A DNA stretch of 33,306 nucleotides from Planctomycetota bacterium (lineage in GTDB: Bacteria; Planctomycetota; GCA-002687715; CAIWVZ01), in assembly GCA_017853435.1 (NCBI GenBank), contig JAFMJN010000005.1, forward strand, positions 1 through 33,306. Direction: 5' to 3'. Both the position numbers and the translations under genes were made by a program. Position 1 is the first letter of the stretch. Each line of letters begins with the position of its first letter. The notes under the pieces are model-generated. The model saw only the letters and a program-made list of their open reading frames with translations, was not told where the DNA came from and made no database searches. This document shows, piece after piece, positions 32,969 to 33,306 of the stretch.

Positions 32969-33306
32969 ATGGAAGACGGATGGATCCGATTGGAACGCGG
33001 GGCGATCGAAGCGTGGATCGACCCGAAGGGCGCCGAACTGAAAGCCCTTCGGAGAGACGGCCTGCCGTACCTCTACGAGGGGGACGCTCCCGGGTTTTGG
33101 CCGAAAAGTGCGCCGTTGCTCTTCCCGGCGGTCGGCCGTTCCATGGGGGACGCATGGACGCTCGGCGACGGCCGTGTCGTCGCCATGCCGCGACACGGGT
33201 TCGCGCGTGATTGCGGATTTGACGTCCTGAGCGTTTCGGAATCCGCGGCGGTGCTCGAACTCCGTGCGTCCGACGTCACGCGGCTCGCCTACCCGTTCGA
33301 CTTTCG
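32969..33306 (+). CDS. Aldose-1-epimerase family protein (LacX-like), 3' truncated by the window end
   Basis: Manual translation from ATG 32969: MEDGWIRLERGAIEAWIDPKGAELKALRRDGLPYLYEGDAPGFWPKSAPLLFPAVGRSMGDAWTLGDGRVVAMPRHGFARDCGFDVLSVSESAAVLELRASDVTRLAYPFDF. Absent from the ORF track because no stop lies in the window. Confidence 0.85.
   Translation, partial: MEDGWIRLERGAIEAWIDPKGAELKALRRDGLPYLYEGDAPGFWPKSAPLLFPAVGRSMGDAWTLGDGRVVAMPRHGFARDCGFDVLSVSESAAVLELRASDVTRLAYPFDF

Noticed and set aside
1-33306. CRISPR arrays, IS elements, phage or integron features
   Set aside because: No regularly spaced repeats, transposase/integrase motifs or terminal inverted repeats were seen.

Overview
High-GC bacterial chromosomal window (gene content and style suggest Planctomycetota or a similar lineage; this is inference) that is densely coding. 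On the minus strand from the left: a glycolate-oxidase-like operon (glcD-glcE-glcF) preceded by corA and a large secreted thioredoxin-like/terpenoid-cyclase-like protein. Then an inositol-monophosphatase-family gene and a complete compact chemosensory cluster (cheA-cheW-mcp-cheY-cheR-cheX-cheB-cheY, 8371-15708) with no motility genes beside it. Further right: a putative single-pass membrane protein, a U32 peptidase-family gene, a chorismate-mutase-like gene, a small CxxC protein, dps, a secreted protein of unknown function, a Tricorn/S41-like lipoprotein protease, an isopropylmalate/isocitrate-type dehydrogenase, archaeal-type proS, tRNA-Asp(GTC), a PAS histidine kinase, an aminotransferase, a DUF547-like protein, and the 5' end of an aldose-1-epimerase-like gene that the ORF track misses. 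No CRISPR array, transposase, phage or rRNA was seen. The most unusual signal is the proS/tRNA-Asp intergenic region (about 28815-29244). It has no TA dinucleotide over about 460 bp and carries a dense series of strong hairpins, including a 17-position stem capped by GAAA and a closed three-way-junction-like element; it is a candidate undescribed structured RNA or long proS leader. Other leads are a shared box (GCGGACTT(T)CTCCGAACCTTC ... CTAAGGT) upstream of two unrelated exported-protein genes, recurrent TANNNT boxes 8-10 nt before start codons (leaderless architecture), and several strong intercistronic hairpins.
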